This document shows, piece by piece, positions 52,113-60,593 of a stretch of DNA of 64,000 nt (position 1 is the stretch's first letter; the number at the start of each line of letters is the position of its first letter). A program made the position numbers and the translations under genes. Source of the stretch: Pseudomonas sp. P5_109. GTDB taxonomy: Bacteria; Pseudomonadota; Gammaproteobacteria; Pseudomonadales; Pseudomonadaceae. Under the pieces are notes generated by a model. The model saw only the letters and a program-made list of their open reading frames with translations, did not search any database and had not been told where the DNA came from. The stretch is from assembly GCF_034009455.1 (NCBI RefSeq), contig NZ_CP125380.1, positions 971,001 through 1,035,000 on the forward strand. The letters run 5' to 3'.

Positions 52113-52481
52113 GCGGCTCGCTGCAAGCGTAATCGATACCGACTCGGCGAATCGCAGCGCGTGGGGCTTGTCCACCTCGACTTCGGCGTAGAGCACCGAT
52201 GCGTTGGCCATCACCAGGTCGAGAATTTCCTGGGTCAGGCGTTCGAGCAACGCAAAGCGGTTGCCTTCCACATGGGCGATGATCGCCTTGGTGATGGTCC
52301 GGTAGTTCAATGCGTGATCGATGTCGTTGTCGCGGACCGCTTCCTGGGCTGCGTACAAAATGGTCAGGTTGATCAACACATCCTGCTTGTTGAGGATTTC
52401 ATCTTCATTGATGCCGATGAAGGTACGCAGACACAGGTCTTTGACCCGGATGCGTGCCATGCCTGGTTGAAGTTGTGGCAT
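52110..52481 (-). CDS. folX: Dihydroneopterin triphosphate 2'-epimerase FolX
   Basis: Converts 7,8-dihydroneopterin triphosphate to dihydromonapterin triphosphate. It has 123 residues and is a homologue of Fol[20 protein letters not shown] is the typical N-terminus, and [11 protein letters not shown] and [13 protein letters not shown] follow. It sits two bases downstream of folE. Confidence 0.93.
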   Translation of the reverse strand: MPQLQPGMARIRVKDLCLRTFIGINEDEILNKQDVLINLTILYAAQEAVRDNDIDHALNYRTITKAIIAHVEGNRFALLERLTQEILDLVMANASVLYAEVEVDKPHALRFAESVSITLAASR

Positions 52482-52483
52482 TG

Positions 52484-53059
52484 CTACTTGCTCCGTCCAA
52501 TCAATTGCAGGAACTCCTGGCGGGTGTTGCTCGAGTCGCGGAAAGCGCCGAGCATCACCGAGGTGTTCATGGTCGAATTCTGTTTTTCGACGCCGCGCAT
52601 CATCATGCACATGTGCTGCGCTTCGATGACCACCGCGACGCCGGCCGCGTCGGTCACCCGTTGCACCGCGTCGGCGATTTGCCGGGTGAGGTTTTCCTGG
52701 ATTTGCAGGCGCCGGGCGAACATGTCCACCAGCCGCGCTATCTTCGACAGGCCCAGTACCTTGCCGGTTGGAATGTAAGCCACATGCGCCTTGCCGATGA
52801 AGGGCAGCATGTGGTGTTCGCACAGCGAGTACAACTCGATGTTGTCGACGATCACCATTTCATCGTTGTCGGAGGCGAACAGCGCACCGTTGACGATCTC
52901 TTCGACACTTTGCTCGTAACCATGGCAAAGGTACTGCATGGCTTTGGCCGCGCGCATTGGCGTATCGAGCAAACCCTCGCGATCGGGGTTTTCACCGAGG
53001 CCGATGAGGATCTCTCGAAAGCTCTGGGATAAGGCGTTCTGGGGCAGGGATAACGTCAT
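52484..53059 (-). CDS. folE: GTP cyclohydrolase I FolE
   Basis: Makes 7,8-dihydroneopterin triphosphate from GTP (191 residues). Zinc ligands are in [11 protein letters not shown] and in [23 protein letters not shown] and the [14 protein letters not shown] segment are conserved. In this operon it feeds monapterin production as well as folate. The gap to folM is 20 bases. Confidence 0.96.
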   Translation of the reverse strand: MTLSLPQNALSQSFREILIGLGENPDREGLLDTPMRAAKAMQYLCHGYEQSVEEIVNGALFASDNDEMVIVDNIELYSLCEHHMLPFIGKAHVAYIPTGKVLGLSKIARLVDMFARRLQIQENLTRQIADAVQRVTDAAGVAVVIEAQHMCMMMRGVEKQNSTMNTSVMLGAFRDSSNTRQEFLQLIGRSK

Positions 53060-53079
53060 GGAAAATCCTCGCGGGACAC

Positions 53080-53790
53080 TTATTTGATGTGCCTTCCGCC
53101 GTTGACGGTCAGGGTAGTGCCGGTGACATACGGGTTGTCGAGCAGATAGCGCAGGCTCTGGTAGATCACCTCGCTGCCGGGCTCGATGCCCAGCGCGGAC
53201 TTGGCCAGCGCCTTGGCGCGGTAGGCCGCGTCGTCTTCAGGGTTGAACAGTAGCAGGGCCGGCGCGATCCCGTTGACCTTGATGGCCGGCGCGTACCTGG
53301 CGGCGAAGGACAGGGTCAGGCTGTCGAGCCCGGCTTTGCTGGCGCAATAGCCGATGTGCTTGCTGCTGCCCTTGCGGGTCACGTCATCGCTGATGTGCAC
53401 GATGTCGGCGGGGCTTGAGCGTTGCAGCAGGTCGGCGCAATGCAGGTTGATCAGATAAGGCGCCAGCATGTGCACGCTGAACATGCGGGCGAATGCGGCG
53501 GCATCGGTGTCCGGTGTTTCGGCCAGCCATTCGGAGGCGTTGTGGACAATCGCCCGCAAACAGTCGGTGTAGGTTTTCAGTTCGCTGATGAAGGCCAGGA
53601 TCCCGGCCTCGCTGGCGAAGTCCGCGAACACCGCGGTGGCCCCCAGGTCGCGCAAGGCTTGTACGCCGGGACGCTCGCTGCGGTAGCTGAAAATCACGCG
53701 ATGGCCGTCTTCCAGCAGTCGCCGGGCGCAGTGCAGGCCGACACGCTGGCCGGCGCCGGTAATGAGGACAGGGGGGGCGGAAGAGGTCAT
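53080..53790 (-). CDS. folM: Dihydromonapterin reductase FolM
   Basis: Short-chain dehydrogenase (236 residues) that reduces dihydromonapterin to tetrahydromonapterin, the cofactor of phenylalanine hydroxylase in Pseudomonas. The nucleotide site is modified to [16 protein letters not shown]. The catalytic YCASK is at residues about 157-161, and [10 protein letters not shown] is the C-terminus. It is first of the folM-folE-folX set. The ATG at 53790 is chosen over a long upstream frame that runs through a REPIN. Confidence 0.93.
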   Translation of the reverse strand: MTSSAPPVLITGAGQRVGLHCARRLLEDGHRVIFSYRSERPGVQALRDLGATAVFADFASEAGILAFISELKTYTDCLRAIVHNASEWLAETPDTDAAAFARMFSVHMLAPYLINLHCADLLQRSSPADIVHISDDVTRKGSSKHIGYCASKAGLDSLTLSFAARYAPAIKVNGIAPALLLFNPEDDAAYRAKALAKSALGIEPGSEVIYQSLRYLLDNPYVTGTTLTVNGGRHIK

Positions 53791-53863
53791 GAACGGCTCG
53801 CGTCGCGGTGAGAACAAAACTATACCAGCGACGGGAGGCACACTTCTATTGTGCACATCGGAC

Positions 53864-53973
53864 CCTGTGTGGGAGCGGGCTTGCTCCGGGCGGCGATCCG
53901 ACGAAGGCGGTGTATCAGTCAGTATTTGTACTGTCTGACACGACGCTTTCGCGAGCAAGCCCGCTCCGACAAG
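53864..53973. repeat. REPIN, TGTGGGAGCGGGC type, left arm altered
   Basis: Left arm CTGTGTGGGAGCGGGCTTGC continues into a CGGGCGGCGATCCGACG variant. The right arm CTTTCGCGAGCAAGCCCGCT is canonical. Confidence 0.85.
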
Positions 53974-53978
53974 GATCG

Positions 53979-54548
53979 TCAGTGGTTTTGAGGGGCGGGC
54001 CCGGCGGGCAAGCGGCGTGCCGGCGTGCTGTTCAGCCAATTGGCCAGCAGACGGGTCGACAGTGGAATGAAGAAATACACCATCAATGGCGTCAGGCACA
54101 GGGTGCTGAAGAGCACACGGGGCAGTAGCGCGATTTCGCTCAGCAGCGGTCCCAGTACAAAGTTGAACAACAGGGAAACCGGAAAGAACGCCAACCAGAT
54201 CGCCACGGCCTGTTTCCAGCGCGGCGGGCGTTGACCGACGGCACCGAACCAGCCTTCGATGCCGCTGACCCGGTGTTCCGTCGGGTGGGCGAACAGCTCG
54301 CTGCCGCGTCCGAGCCAGGCGCTGCGCGAAGCGGAATGCTCCCAGGCATGCAGGGTCTGTTCGTCGGCGAAGCGGAAGATAATCTGGAATTCGTCGTCAC
54401 CGGGCGGCGGTGCGAGTACGCCGGAGCCGAGGTAGCCGGGAAAGTCGGTGGCCAGTTGTTCACCTTCGCGCAGCCAGGTGATCAGGTCTTGATAGCGTCC
54501 ATTGGCAACGCGGCGCGCAACCATCAACGTGACGGGAGGGGTAGACAT
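53979..54548 (-). CDS. Antibiotic biosynthesis monooxygenase-like protein with membrane helices
   Basis: 189 residues: an N-terminal ferredoxin-like ABM domain (about 5-95, PPVTLMVARRVANGRYQDLITW) joined to two C-terminal membrane helices (VAIWLAFFPVSLLFNFVLGPLL and VLFSTLCLTPLMVYFFIPL). Such fusions are common in pseudomonads, and substrate is unknown. The ATG at 54548 is chosen because the ABM fold begins directly after it. It is divergent from the MerR-type regulator. Confidence 0.85.
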   Translation of the reverse strand: MSTPPVTLMVARRVANGRYQDLITWLREGEQLATDFPGYLGSGVLAPPPGDDEFQIIFRFADEQTLHAWEHSASRSAWLGRGSELFAHPTEHRVSGIEGWFGAVGQRPPRWKQAVAIWLAFFPVSLLFNFVLGPLLSEIALLPRVLFSTLCLTPLMVYFFIPLSTRLLANWLNSTPARRLPAGPAPQNH

Positions 54549-54770
54549 TGTGTATCTCCGTAAGGCATTTGCGTCGCTCCGGATAGGAACTTCGCCAGGC
54601 ACAGCGCCGGGGTGGTGGGCCGTGTCTTGAAGCAAGCAAGGATTATTCCTGATTCAGCCAGTCGCGTCTGCGACGTTTTTCGCTCCTTCGCGGCATTGAA
54701 ATCTTTACGGAACTTTTACGGGGCGCACGAGTAGAATGTGGTTCGGACGATACAGGGATGTTACATCAGG

Positions 54771-55730
54771 ATGCCCGTACTTACTGACGTTGCTTCAGAC
54801 TCCACGCAGGCTGTCTCTCTCGAACAGGAAGAGCTCTTTCCCATTCGCGAGGTGGCGCGCCTGACAGGTGTCAACCCGGTGACGCTTCGCGCCTGGGAAC
54901 GACGCCATGGCCTGATTGTTCCGATACGCACCGAAAGCGGGCATCGCCTGTATTCGCTGACCGATATCGAGCGGGTTCGCAGCATCCTCAGCTGGATCGA
55001 GCGTGGCGTTGCCGTTGGCAAGATCGCCAAGATCCTGGCCAGGACCGAGCCGCTCCAGGCGTTGTCCCACATCATCCCCAACAACCTCGTAGAAGCCGAT
55101 TACGCGCAGTGGCAGCAACAGGTGCTTGCTGCGGTCAACGGGTTTGACGAGATTCGGCTGGAGCAGCTCTACGGGCAGATTTTTTCCAGTTACGCCCTGC
55201 CGGTGGTGTTTCAGGACATTCTGATTCCCGTCTGGAAGCAGTTGTTGCAACGCCAGGACCAGTTTGGCGGAGCCAGCGATTGGTTGTTCCTGGATGGTTT
55301 TCTGCGTGCCCGGGTGGCGCAGCGTCTGTTGTTGATGCGCGAAAAACAGCCGCGTCGCGTGGTCATCTGTGCCCTGGTTGGCCACTGCCGGGAGCTGGAG
55401 TTGTTGGTCGCCGCCCTGTTCCTGAGTTGCGGGCCAACGGCCGTTCGAGTGCTGAACATGGGCCAGCCGTTCGACGAACTGGCGTTGCTGTGTGAAAGGA
55501 TCAAGCCCTTGGCGCTGGTGCTGTTTTCCAACCATGTACCGGCGCCCGAGTTGCCGCGGCGCTTGAATCGCCTGGCCATGAGTCTGGAGTGTCGATTGTT
55601 GCTGGCCGGCGATGCTTCTGACCTGGCACAGGAGAGCCTGGCCGGGTCATCGATCGGTTGCCTGGGCAATGAAGGGGACGTCATGGGCCAGCGTCTGAAG
55701 CAGTTCCTGGCGGGCAGTCTGGATACTTGA
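54771..55730 (+). CDS. MerR-family regulator with CarH/LitR-like B12-binding domain
   Basis: Transcription factor of 319 residues. The N-terminal MerR winged helix is at about 22-90 (FPIREVARLTGVNPVTLRAWERRHG). A four-helix cap (about 100-190) and a Rossmann-like cobalamin-binding domain (about 195-315) follow, the architecture of light-responsive CarH/LitR repressors. The DxHxxG cobalt-ligand motif is altered: the His of LVGHCRELE remains, but Asp and Gly are missing. Adenosylcobalamin binding is therefore uncertain. An in-frame ATG at 54738 is an alternative start. It ends three bases from the convergent PilZ-like gene and is next to a LOV photoreceptor, consistent with light signalling. 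Confidence 0.85.
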   Translation: MPVLTDVASDSTQAVSLEQEELFPIREVARLTGVNPVTLRAWERRHGLIVPIRTESGHRLYSLTDIERVRSILSWIERGVAVGKIAKILARTEPLQALSHIIPNNLVEADYAQWQQQVLAAVNGFDEIRLEQLYGQIFSSYALPVVFQDILIPVWKQLLQRQDQFGGASDWLFLDGFLRARVAQRLLLMREKQPRRVVICALVGHCRELELLVAALFLSCGPTAVRVLNMGQPFDELALLCERIKPLALVLFSNHVPAPELPRRLNRLAMSLECRLLLAGDASDLAQESLAGSSIGCLGNEGDVMGQRLKQFLAGSLDT

Positions 55731-55733
55731 AGT

Positions 55734-56393
55734 TCAGAGATGCAGCGTTGGATGAGTCAAACGATGCTGTTGCAGGATGAACTGGCGCAGACGCTCGGTT
55801 TCGTCCGTATCGTTCTGGCTCAGTTGATAGGCGTAGAAGCCCTGTTCGTTTTCTTTCTCGAAAGTGCCGCGCAAGGCAATCCGCTCATAGCCTGACGGGC
55901 TGAACCACAAGGCGAAATGCTTGGGTGGCTTGGTCTTGTTGCGAACTTCAAGCAACACCCCTTTGCACGACACTTCGTGTACCCACAGGGTGCCGGGTTG
56001 ACCCTGGGCATTTTCCAGCGCCACCGGTTCGTCCAGCACCAGGCGCCACGGCCGGACCATCGGGCCGTCTTCATAGATGCTCGGCACGCCGAGACGCAAA
56101 TGCAACGCATGGAACTCGTCTTCCACCAGGTGCAGGGGGAAGGTCATTTGCTGGTTTTCGAAGCTGGCTTGAATGGTGACCTGCTCATGGGCCGCCAGGC
56201 GGGTGAGCAGGTCACGGATCTGCGATCCACCGTTGACGAGCAGGCTCGACGTCGCATCCCGAACATTGAGTTGCGGGTTATGTTGCATGGTCTGGATGAA
56301 ATCCAGCTCATCCTGGGTCAGGAGTGCGTCGCGCTGCATGGCCAACTCGAAGGAAATAGTTACAAAGTCATTGGTGATTGTAGTTACTGACAA
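55734..56393 (-). CDS. PilZ/YcgR-like protein
   Basis: 219-residue cytoplasmic protein. The N-terminal half resembles a YcgR-N type beta-domain (VTIQASFENQQMTFPLHLVEDEFHAL). The C-terminal half resembles PilZ, with EVSCKG in place of the usual (D/N)xSxxG and no clear RxxxR, so c-di-GMP binding is doubtful. It starts directly after the LOV gene stop, so the pair is probably an operon. Confidence 0.65.
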   Translation of the reverse strand: MSVTTITNDFVTISFELAMQRDALLTQDELDFIQTMQHNPQLNVRDATSSLLVNGGSQIRDLLTRLAAHEQVTIQASFENQQMTFPLHLVEDEFHALHLRLGVPSIYEDGPMVRPWRLVLDEPVALENAQGQPGTLWVHEVSCKGVLLEVRNKTKPPKHFALWFSPSGYERIALRGTFEKENEQGFYAYQLSQNDTDETERLRQFILQQHRLTHPTLHL

Positions 56394-56870
56394 TTAATTC
56401 TGAATTTTGTTTTGGCCGTTCGTCGCCTTGAGCGCGGCAAGCTCGGCCTGGAGTTCAGCCAACTGCCCTTCCAGTTGAACCACGCGCTGTTGCGCCTTGA
56501 CCTGCGCGGTGACGTCTTTTTGCACACCGACAAAGTAGGTTTGCCCATCCGCCGGATTTTTCACCGTTGAAAGGGACAATTCATTCCAGAACGGTGTGCC
56601 GTCCTTACGGTAGTTGCGCAGTATTTCCCGGCAGGATCCTTCACGGTTCAAGGCGTCGCGAATCAACGGCAGGGCTTCCTGGTCGCGGTCCCCCGACTGC
56701 AGGAAGCGGCAATCCTGATAGAGGATTTCTTCGCTGGAGTACCCCGTCAGGCGTTCGAACGCGGGGTTGACGTAAATGAGGATTTTGTCCTGATCGCCTT
56801 CCTTTTCGGCAATCACGATACCGTCGTTGGAGGCGTTGATTACCATTTGCAGCAGTTGTGCGTTAATCAT
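56394..56870 (-). CDS. Short LOV blue-light photoreceptor (SB-LOV type)
   Basis: 158-residue PAS/LOV protein close to the P. putida short LOV proteins. It has an N-cap helix (INAQLLQMVINASNDGIVIAEK), the flavin-binding core with photoactive Cys in YQDCRFLQ (variant of GxNCRFLQ), the FMN-contact NYRKDGTPFWNELS and GVQKDVT. A C-terminal Jalpha-like coiled coil (about 120-155) probably mediates dimerisation. It has no output domain, so it must signal through a partner. Confidence 0.9.
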   Translation of the reverse strand: MINAQLLQMVINASNDGIVIAEKEGDQDKILIYVNPAFERLTGYSSEEILYQDCRFLQSGDRDQEALPLIRDALNREGSCREILRNYRKDGTPFWNELSLSTVKNPADGQTYFVGVQKDVTAQVKAQQRVVQLEGQLAELQAELAALKATNGQNKIQN

Positions 56871-56972
56871 CGGAGTATCCTTTCCTGATTGATTGTCGAT
56901 TGCATTCTAAAAGAACAATCACGAGCGTGCTGTTAATATCCGGGTCTTTTACTCGGATTCAGGATCAGATTG

Positions 56973-57428
56973 ATGAAAGTCGCCATCATTTCCGGCTCGG
57001 TGTACGGCACGGCCGAAGAAGTTGCCCGCCACGCCGCCAGCCTGTTGAAAGCCGCCGGTTTCGAAACCTGGCACAACCCGCGTGCGAACCTCGCCGATAT
57101 CCAGGCGTTTGGCCCCGAAGCCTTTCTGGCAGTGACCTCGACCACAGGCATGGGCGAGCTGCCGGACAACCTGCAACCACTGTACTCGACCATTCGTGAC
57201 CAATTGCCAGCGGCCTGGCGCGGTTTGCCAGGTGCGGTGATCGGATTGGGCGATGCGAGTTATGGCGATACTTTTTGTGGCGGCGGCGAGCAGATGCGCG
57301 AATTGTTCGCTGAACTGGGCGTTCGCGAGGTACTGCCAATGTTGCGCCTGGATGCCAGCGAAAGCGTGACCCCGGAAACGGACGCCGAGCCTTGGCTGGC
57401 GGACCTGATCAACGCACTGGGCGAGTGA
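56973..57428 (+). CDS. MioC-type flavodoxin
   Basis: FMN-binding electron-transfer protein of 151 residues. The phosphate loop is SGSVYGTAEEVAR at about 8-20, and TSTTGMGELPDN and GLGDASYGDTFCGG surround the isoalloxazine ring. The ATG at 56973 is directly preceded by an in-frame TTG. It is divergent from the LOV gene. It could serve biotin synthase, as E. coli MioC does, but this is inference. Confidence 0.9.
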   Translation: MKVAIISGSVYGTAEEVARHAASLLKAAGFETWHNPRANLADIQAFGPEAFLAVTSTTGMGELPDNLQPLYSTIRDQLPAAWRGLPGAVIGLGDASYGDTFCGGGEQMRELFAELGVREVLPMLRLDASESVTPETDAEPWLADLINALGE

Positions 57429-57456
57429 CAGATAACCCGACATCAATGCCGGTCAA

Positions 57457-57493
57457 AGCTCTGGCAGTGCAGCAAAACCTGCCTGCCAGAGCT
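57457..57493. other. Hairpin after the flavodoxin gene
   Basis: An 11-base perfect stem AGCTCTGGCAG / CTGCCAGAGCT with a 15-base loop and no T-tract, 28 bases downstream of the stop codon. Confidence 0.55.
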
Positions 57494-57654
57494 GCGCTGG
57501 CGCCGGTCATTTGACATGGATCCAGGGCAGCAGGGCGGCTGACTCGCTGGGCCATCAAGCTGGCTGCCAATGCAACTACACGAACCTCATCGGCTGACTA
57601 GACTCGGTAGTCATAGGAAACACTCCATAATAAAAAACACCGAGGCTCCTTGCC

Positions 57655-58437
57655 GTGACTGTCGCTCCCGTCCAATCGCCACACAGTGTCAAAGACCAGG
57701 TCAGTGCTGCCGAGTGGCAGACGCGTGTCGACCTGGCCGCCTGTTATCGCCTGGTCGCTCAACACGGTTGGGATGACCTGATCTTTACCCATATTTCCGC
57801 CAAGGTGCCCGGCACCGAAGATTTCCTCATCAATCCCTTCGGGTTGATGTTTCACGAAATTACCGCGTCGAGCCTGGTCAAGGTGGATCAGGCCGGCAAC
57901 AAGCTGATGGACAGTCCTTACGAGATCAATCCGGCGGGTTACACCATCCATAGCGCCGTGCATGAAGTCCGTCACGATGTCGTCTGTGTACTGCACACCC
58001 ACACGGCTTCGGGGGTTGCGGTGTCGGCTCAGAAGCAGGGCGTTTTGCCGATCAGCCAACAGTCGTTGTTCGTGCTTTCCAGCCTGGCCTACCACGCCTA
58101 CGAAGGCGTGGCGCTCAACCATGAAGAGAAAGTGCGGCTGCAGGCCGACCTCGGTGAAAATAATTTCCTGATGTTGCATAACCACGGTCTTCTGACCTGC
58201 GGCAACACCATCGCCGATACGTTCCTGATGATGTTCACCTTTCAGCGTGCCTGCGATATTCAGGTGATGGCGCAGAACGGTGCCGCTGAACTGATCGCCA
58301 TCGAACCGCAGATTCTGGCCGGCGCCAAGGCCATGATCGCGGGTGTCACCAGAAGTGCTCAAGGAATGGGCGGAGCGCTGGCCTGGCCGGCGCTGCTGCG
58401 TAAGCTCGATAAACTGGACCCGGGTTATAAACTCTAA
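57655..58437 (+). CDS. Class II aldolase/adducin family protein
   Basis: 260-residue metal-dependent aldolase-fold protein. Zn ligands are visible in VLHTHTASG and in LMLHNHGLLTCG, and the catalytic acid region is in WDDLIFTHISAK. The sequence is nearer to the adducin-like/ketone-body-type members of unknown substrate than to FucA or AraD. The start is GTG at 57655. The stop overlaps the ATG of the next gene (TAATG), so the two are coupled. Confidence 0.9.
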   Translation: MTVAPVQSPHSVKDQVSAAEWQTRVDLAACYRLVAQHGWDDLIFTHISAKVPGTEDFLINPFGLMFHEITASSLVKVDQAGNKLMDSPYEINPAGYTIHSAVHEVRHDVVCVLHTHTASGVAVSAQKQGVLPISQQSLFVLSSLAYHAYEGVALNHEEKVRLQADLGENNFLMLHNHGLLTCGNTIADTFLMMFTFQRACDIQVMAQNGAAELIAIEPQILAGAKAMIAGVTRSAQGMGGALAWPALLRKLDKLDPGYKL

Positions 58438-59339
58438 TGGCACTCGCCGAGATCCCCCTGTGTGTCTGGCGCAAACGCAGCCAGACCTTCGTATTCCGTG
58501 GCCACAGCATCCGTTACTGGACAGCGGGGCAGGGTGAGCCGTTGTTGCTCATTCACGGGTTTCCATCCGCCAGTTGGGACTGGCATTACCTGTGGCAGCC
58601 TTTGACCCAGCGATTTCGTGTGATCGCGTGCGACATGCTGGGCTTTGGTGACTCGGCCAAACCGGTGAATCACGACTACAGCCTGCAGGAGCAAGCAGAT
58701 TTGCAACTGGCACTGCTTGAACACCTGAATGTCGAACAGCCGGTGCACCTGTTCGCCCACGATTACGGTGACAGCGTGGCCCAGGAACTGCTGGCCCGGC
58801 ACTACGAGTCGCGGGTGGAGCTGGCCAGTTGCGTGTTTCTCAATGGCGGCTTGTTTCCGGAAACCCACCGTCCGGTACTGATGCAAAAACTCCTGCTCAG
58901 CCCTTTGGGCTGGATGATTGGCCGCGCCTTCAGCCGCGATGGCCTGGTGAGAAGCTTTCGGCAGATTTTCGGTCCGAAAACCCGTCCCAGTGAAAGCCAG
59001 ATGGATGATTTCTGGAGCTTGATCGAAAGTCATCGTGGGCCACGGATCATGCACAAATTGATCGCTTACATCCCGGAGCGACGTGTCTGGCGCAATCGCT
59101 GGGTGAGCGCGATGCAGCGCGGTGAAGTGCCACTGCGGGTGATCGATGGCGGGGTCGATCCGGTCTCCGGCGTGCACATGGTCGAGCGTTACCGGGAACT
59201 GATCCCGGAGGCGGACACGGTGGTGTTGCCCGACATTGGTCACTACCCACAGATCGAGGCGCCCTGCGAGGTGCTCAAGCACTACCTGGCGTTTCGCGAT
59301 CAACTGCTCTTCCCGCCGCGCAAGGTGGCGTATTCCTGA
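58437..59339 (+). CDS. Alpha/beta hydrolase with aspartate nucleophile (dehalogenase/epoxide hydrolase-like)
   Basis: 300-residue hydrolase. The oxyanion HGFPSASWDW is near residue 38. The nucleophile elbow HDYGDS puts Asp, not Ser, at the nucleophile position, as in haloalkane dehalogenases and epoxide hydrolases. The catalytic His is in LPDIGHYPQIEAP. It is translationally coupled to the aldolase gene. The natural substrate is unknown. Confidence 0.9.
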   Translation: MALAEIPLCVWRKRSQTFVFRGHSIRYWTAGQGEPLLLIHGFPSASWDWHYLWQPLTQRFRVIACDMLGFGDSAKPVNHDYSLQEQADLQLALLEHLNVEQPVHLFAHDYGDSVAQELLARHYESRVELASCVFLNGGLFPETHRPVLMQKLLLSPLGWMIGRAFSRDGLVRSFRQIFGPKTRPSESQMDDFWSLIESHRGPRIMHKLIAYIPERRVWRNRWVSAMQRGEVPLRVIDGGVDPVSGVHMVERYRELIPEADTVVLPDIGHYPQIEAPCEVLKHYLAFRDQLLFPPRKVAYS

Positions 59340-59361
59340 CGCACCGCGTAAACCTTCTGGG

Positions 59362-59471
59362 CTTTTGTGGCGAGGGGGCTTGCCCCCGTTGGACTGCGTA
59401 GCAGTCCCATGCTCTGTAGGGAAAAAGAAGGGCCGCTGCGCGACCCAACGGGGGCAAGCCCCCTCACCACA
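59362..59471. repeat. Long inverted repeat, TTGTGGCGAGGGGGCTTG type
   Basis: Left arm TTTTGTGGCGAGGGGGCTTG, right arm CAAGCCCCCTCACCACAG, with a second inner GACTGC/GCAGTC palindrome. It is the sister of 16924-17077. Confidence 0.85.
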
Positions 59472-59607
59472 GGGTTCGTGTCCATTTCTACATCAATCAT
59501 CCCCCAGCCTTATCGCGCACCATTCAGCCTCCCCCGTGTTCATTGTGACCCGCGGCTCCGTGGCTGAAACTGGGACTCATTGTCCCTTGGCCTGCTGGAG
59601 TCCCCCC

Positions 59608-60519
59608 ATGAATGAGTCTGTGCGCTTCGAAGATAAAGTCGTGATCATCACAGGTGCCGGTGGCGGCCTGGGACGGGCGCATGCATTGCTGTTCGCCAAA
59701 CAGGGCGCCAAGGTGCTGGTCAACGATCTTGGCGGCTCGGCCCAGGGCGAAGGCGCCAACGCTTCGGCCGCCGACCGCGTGGTAGCAGACATTCGCGAGG
59801 CCGGCGGTATCGCCCAGGCCAACCACGACTCGGTCACTGACGGTGACAAACTGGTTCAGCACGCCATGGATGTCTTCGGTCGCGTCGACGTGGTGGTCAA
59901 CAACGCCGGTATCCTGCGTGACAAGACCTTCCACAAAATGGATGACGCCGACTGGGACCTGGTTTACCGCGTCCACGTCGAAGGTGCCTACAAAGTCACC
60001 CGCGCCGCCTGGCCGCACATGCGCGAGCAGAACTACGGCCGGGTGATTTTCACCGCGTCGACCTCGGGTATCTATGGCAACTTCGGCCAGTCCAACTACG
60101 GCATGGCCAAGCTCGGTCTCTACGGCCTGACCCGCACCCTGGCCATCGAAGGCCGCAAGAACAACATCCTGGTCAATGCCATTGCCCCCACCGGCGGCAC
60201 GCGCATGACCGAAGGCCTGATCCCGCCGCAGGTGTTCGAACAACTCAAGCCGGAACTGGTCAGCCCGCTGGTGGTGTACCTGGCCAGCGAGAACTGCCAG
60301 GAAACCTCCGGCCTGTTCGAAGTCGGTGGCGGCTGGATGGGCAAGGTCCGCTGGGAGCGCAGCCTCGGCATCGGGTTCGATCCACGGGCGGGGTTTTCCC
60401 CGGAAGACGTGGCGGCGCACTGGCAGCAGATCTGCGACTTCGAAGGTGCGGCGCATCCAAAGGACAATATCGAGGCGTTGAAGGAGATGATGGGGAATTT
60501 GCAGAAGTATTCGCTCTGA
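59608..60519 (+). CDS. SDR family oxidoreductase, peroxisomal MFE-2 dehydrogenase type
   Basis: NAD(P)-dependent short-chain dehydrogenase of 303 residues. It has TGAGGGLGRAHALLFAKQGA at about 14-33, NNAG, and the catalytic Ser (FTASTSGIYGNFGQ) and YGMAK. Close sequence style (VNDLGGS...GGWMGKVRWERS) is that of the 3-hydroxyacyl-CoA dehydrogenase part of multifunctional enzyme type 2, suggesting a fatty or sterol acyl-CoA substrate. The ATG at 59608 has CTGGAG seven bases upstream; the frame is open much further upstream through a repeat. Confidence 0.92.
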   Translation: MNESVRFEDKVVIITGAGGGLGRAHALLFAKQGAKVLVNDLGGSAQGEGANASAADRVVADIREAGGIAQANHDSVTDGDKLVQHAMDVFGRVDVVVNNAGILRDKTFHKMDDADWDLVYRVHVEGAYKVTRAAWPHMREQNYGRVIFTASTSGIYGNFGQSNYGMAKLGLYGLTRTLAIEGRKNNILVNAIAPTGGTRMTEGLIPPQVFEQLKPELVSPLVVYLASENCQETSGLFEVGGGWMGKVRWERSLGIGFDPRAGFSPEDVAAHWQQICDFEGAAHPKDNIEALKEMMGNLQKYSL

Positions 60520-60520
60520 C

Positions 60521-60561
60521 AAAACCGGCAAGGTCACATTGACTGGCCTTGCCGGTTGTTG
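60521..60561. terminator. Bidirectional terminator between the SDR and amidase genes
   Basis: An 11-base stem AACCGGCAAGG / CCTTGCCGGTT. Four T follow on the minus strand, and a weaker T-rich run follows on the plus strand. It sits between convergent genes. Confidence 0.75.
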
Positions 60562-60593
60562 CATTTGTCGTCCGGAAAACCGTTTGGTCGCCA

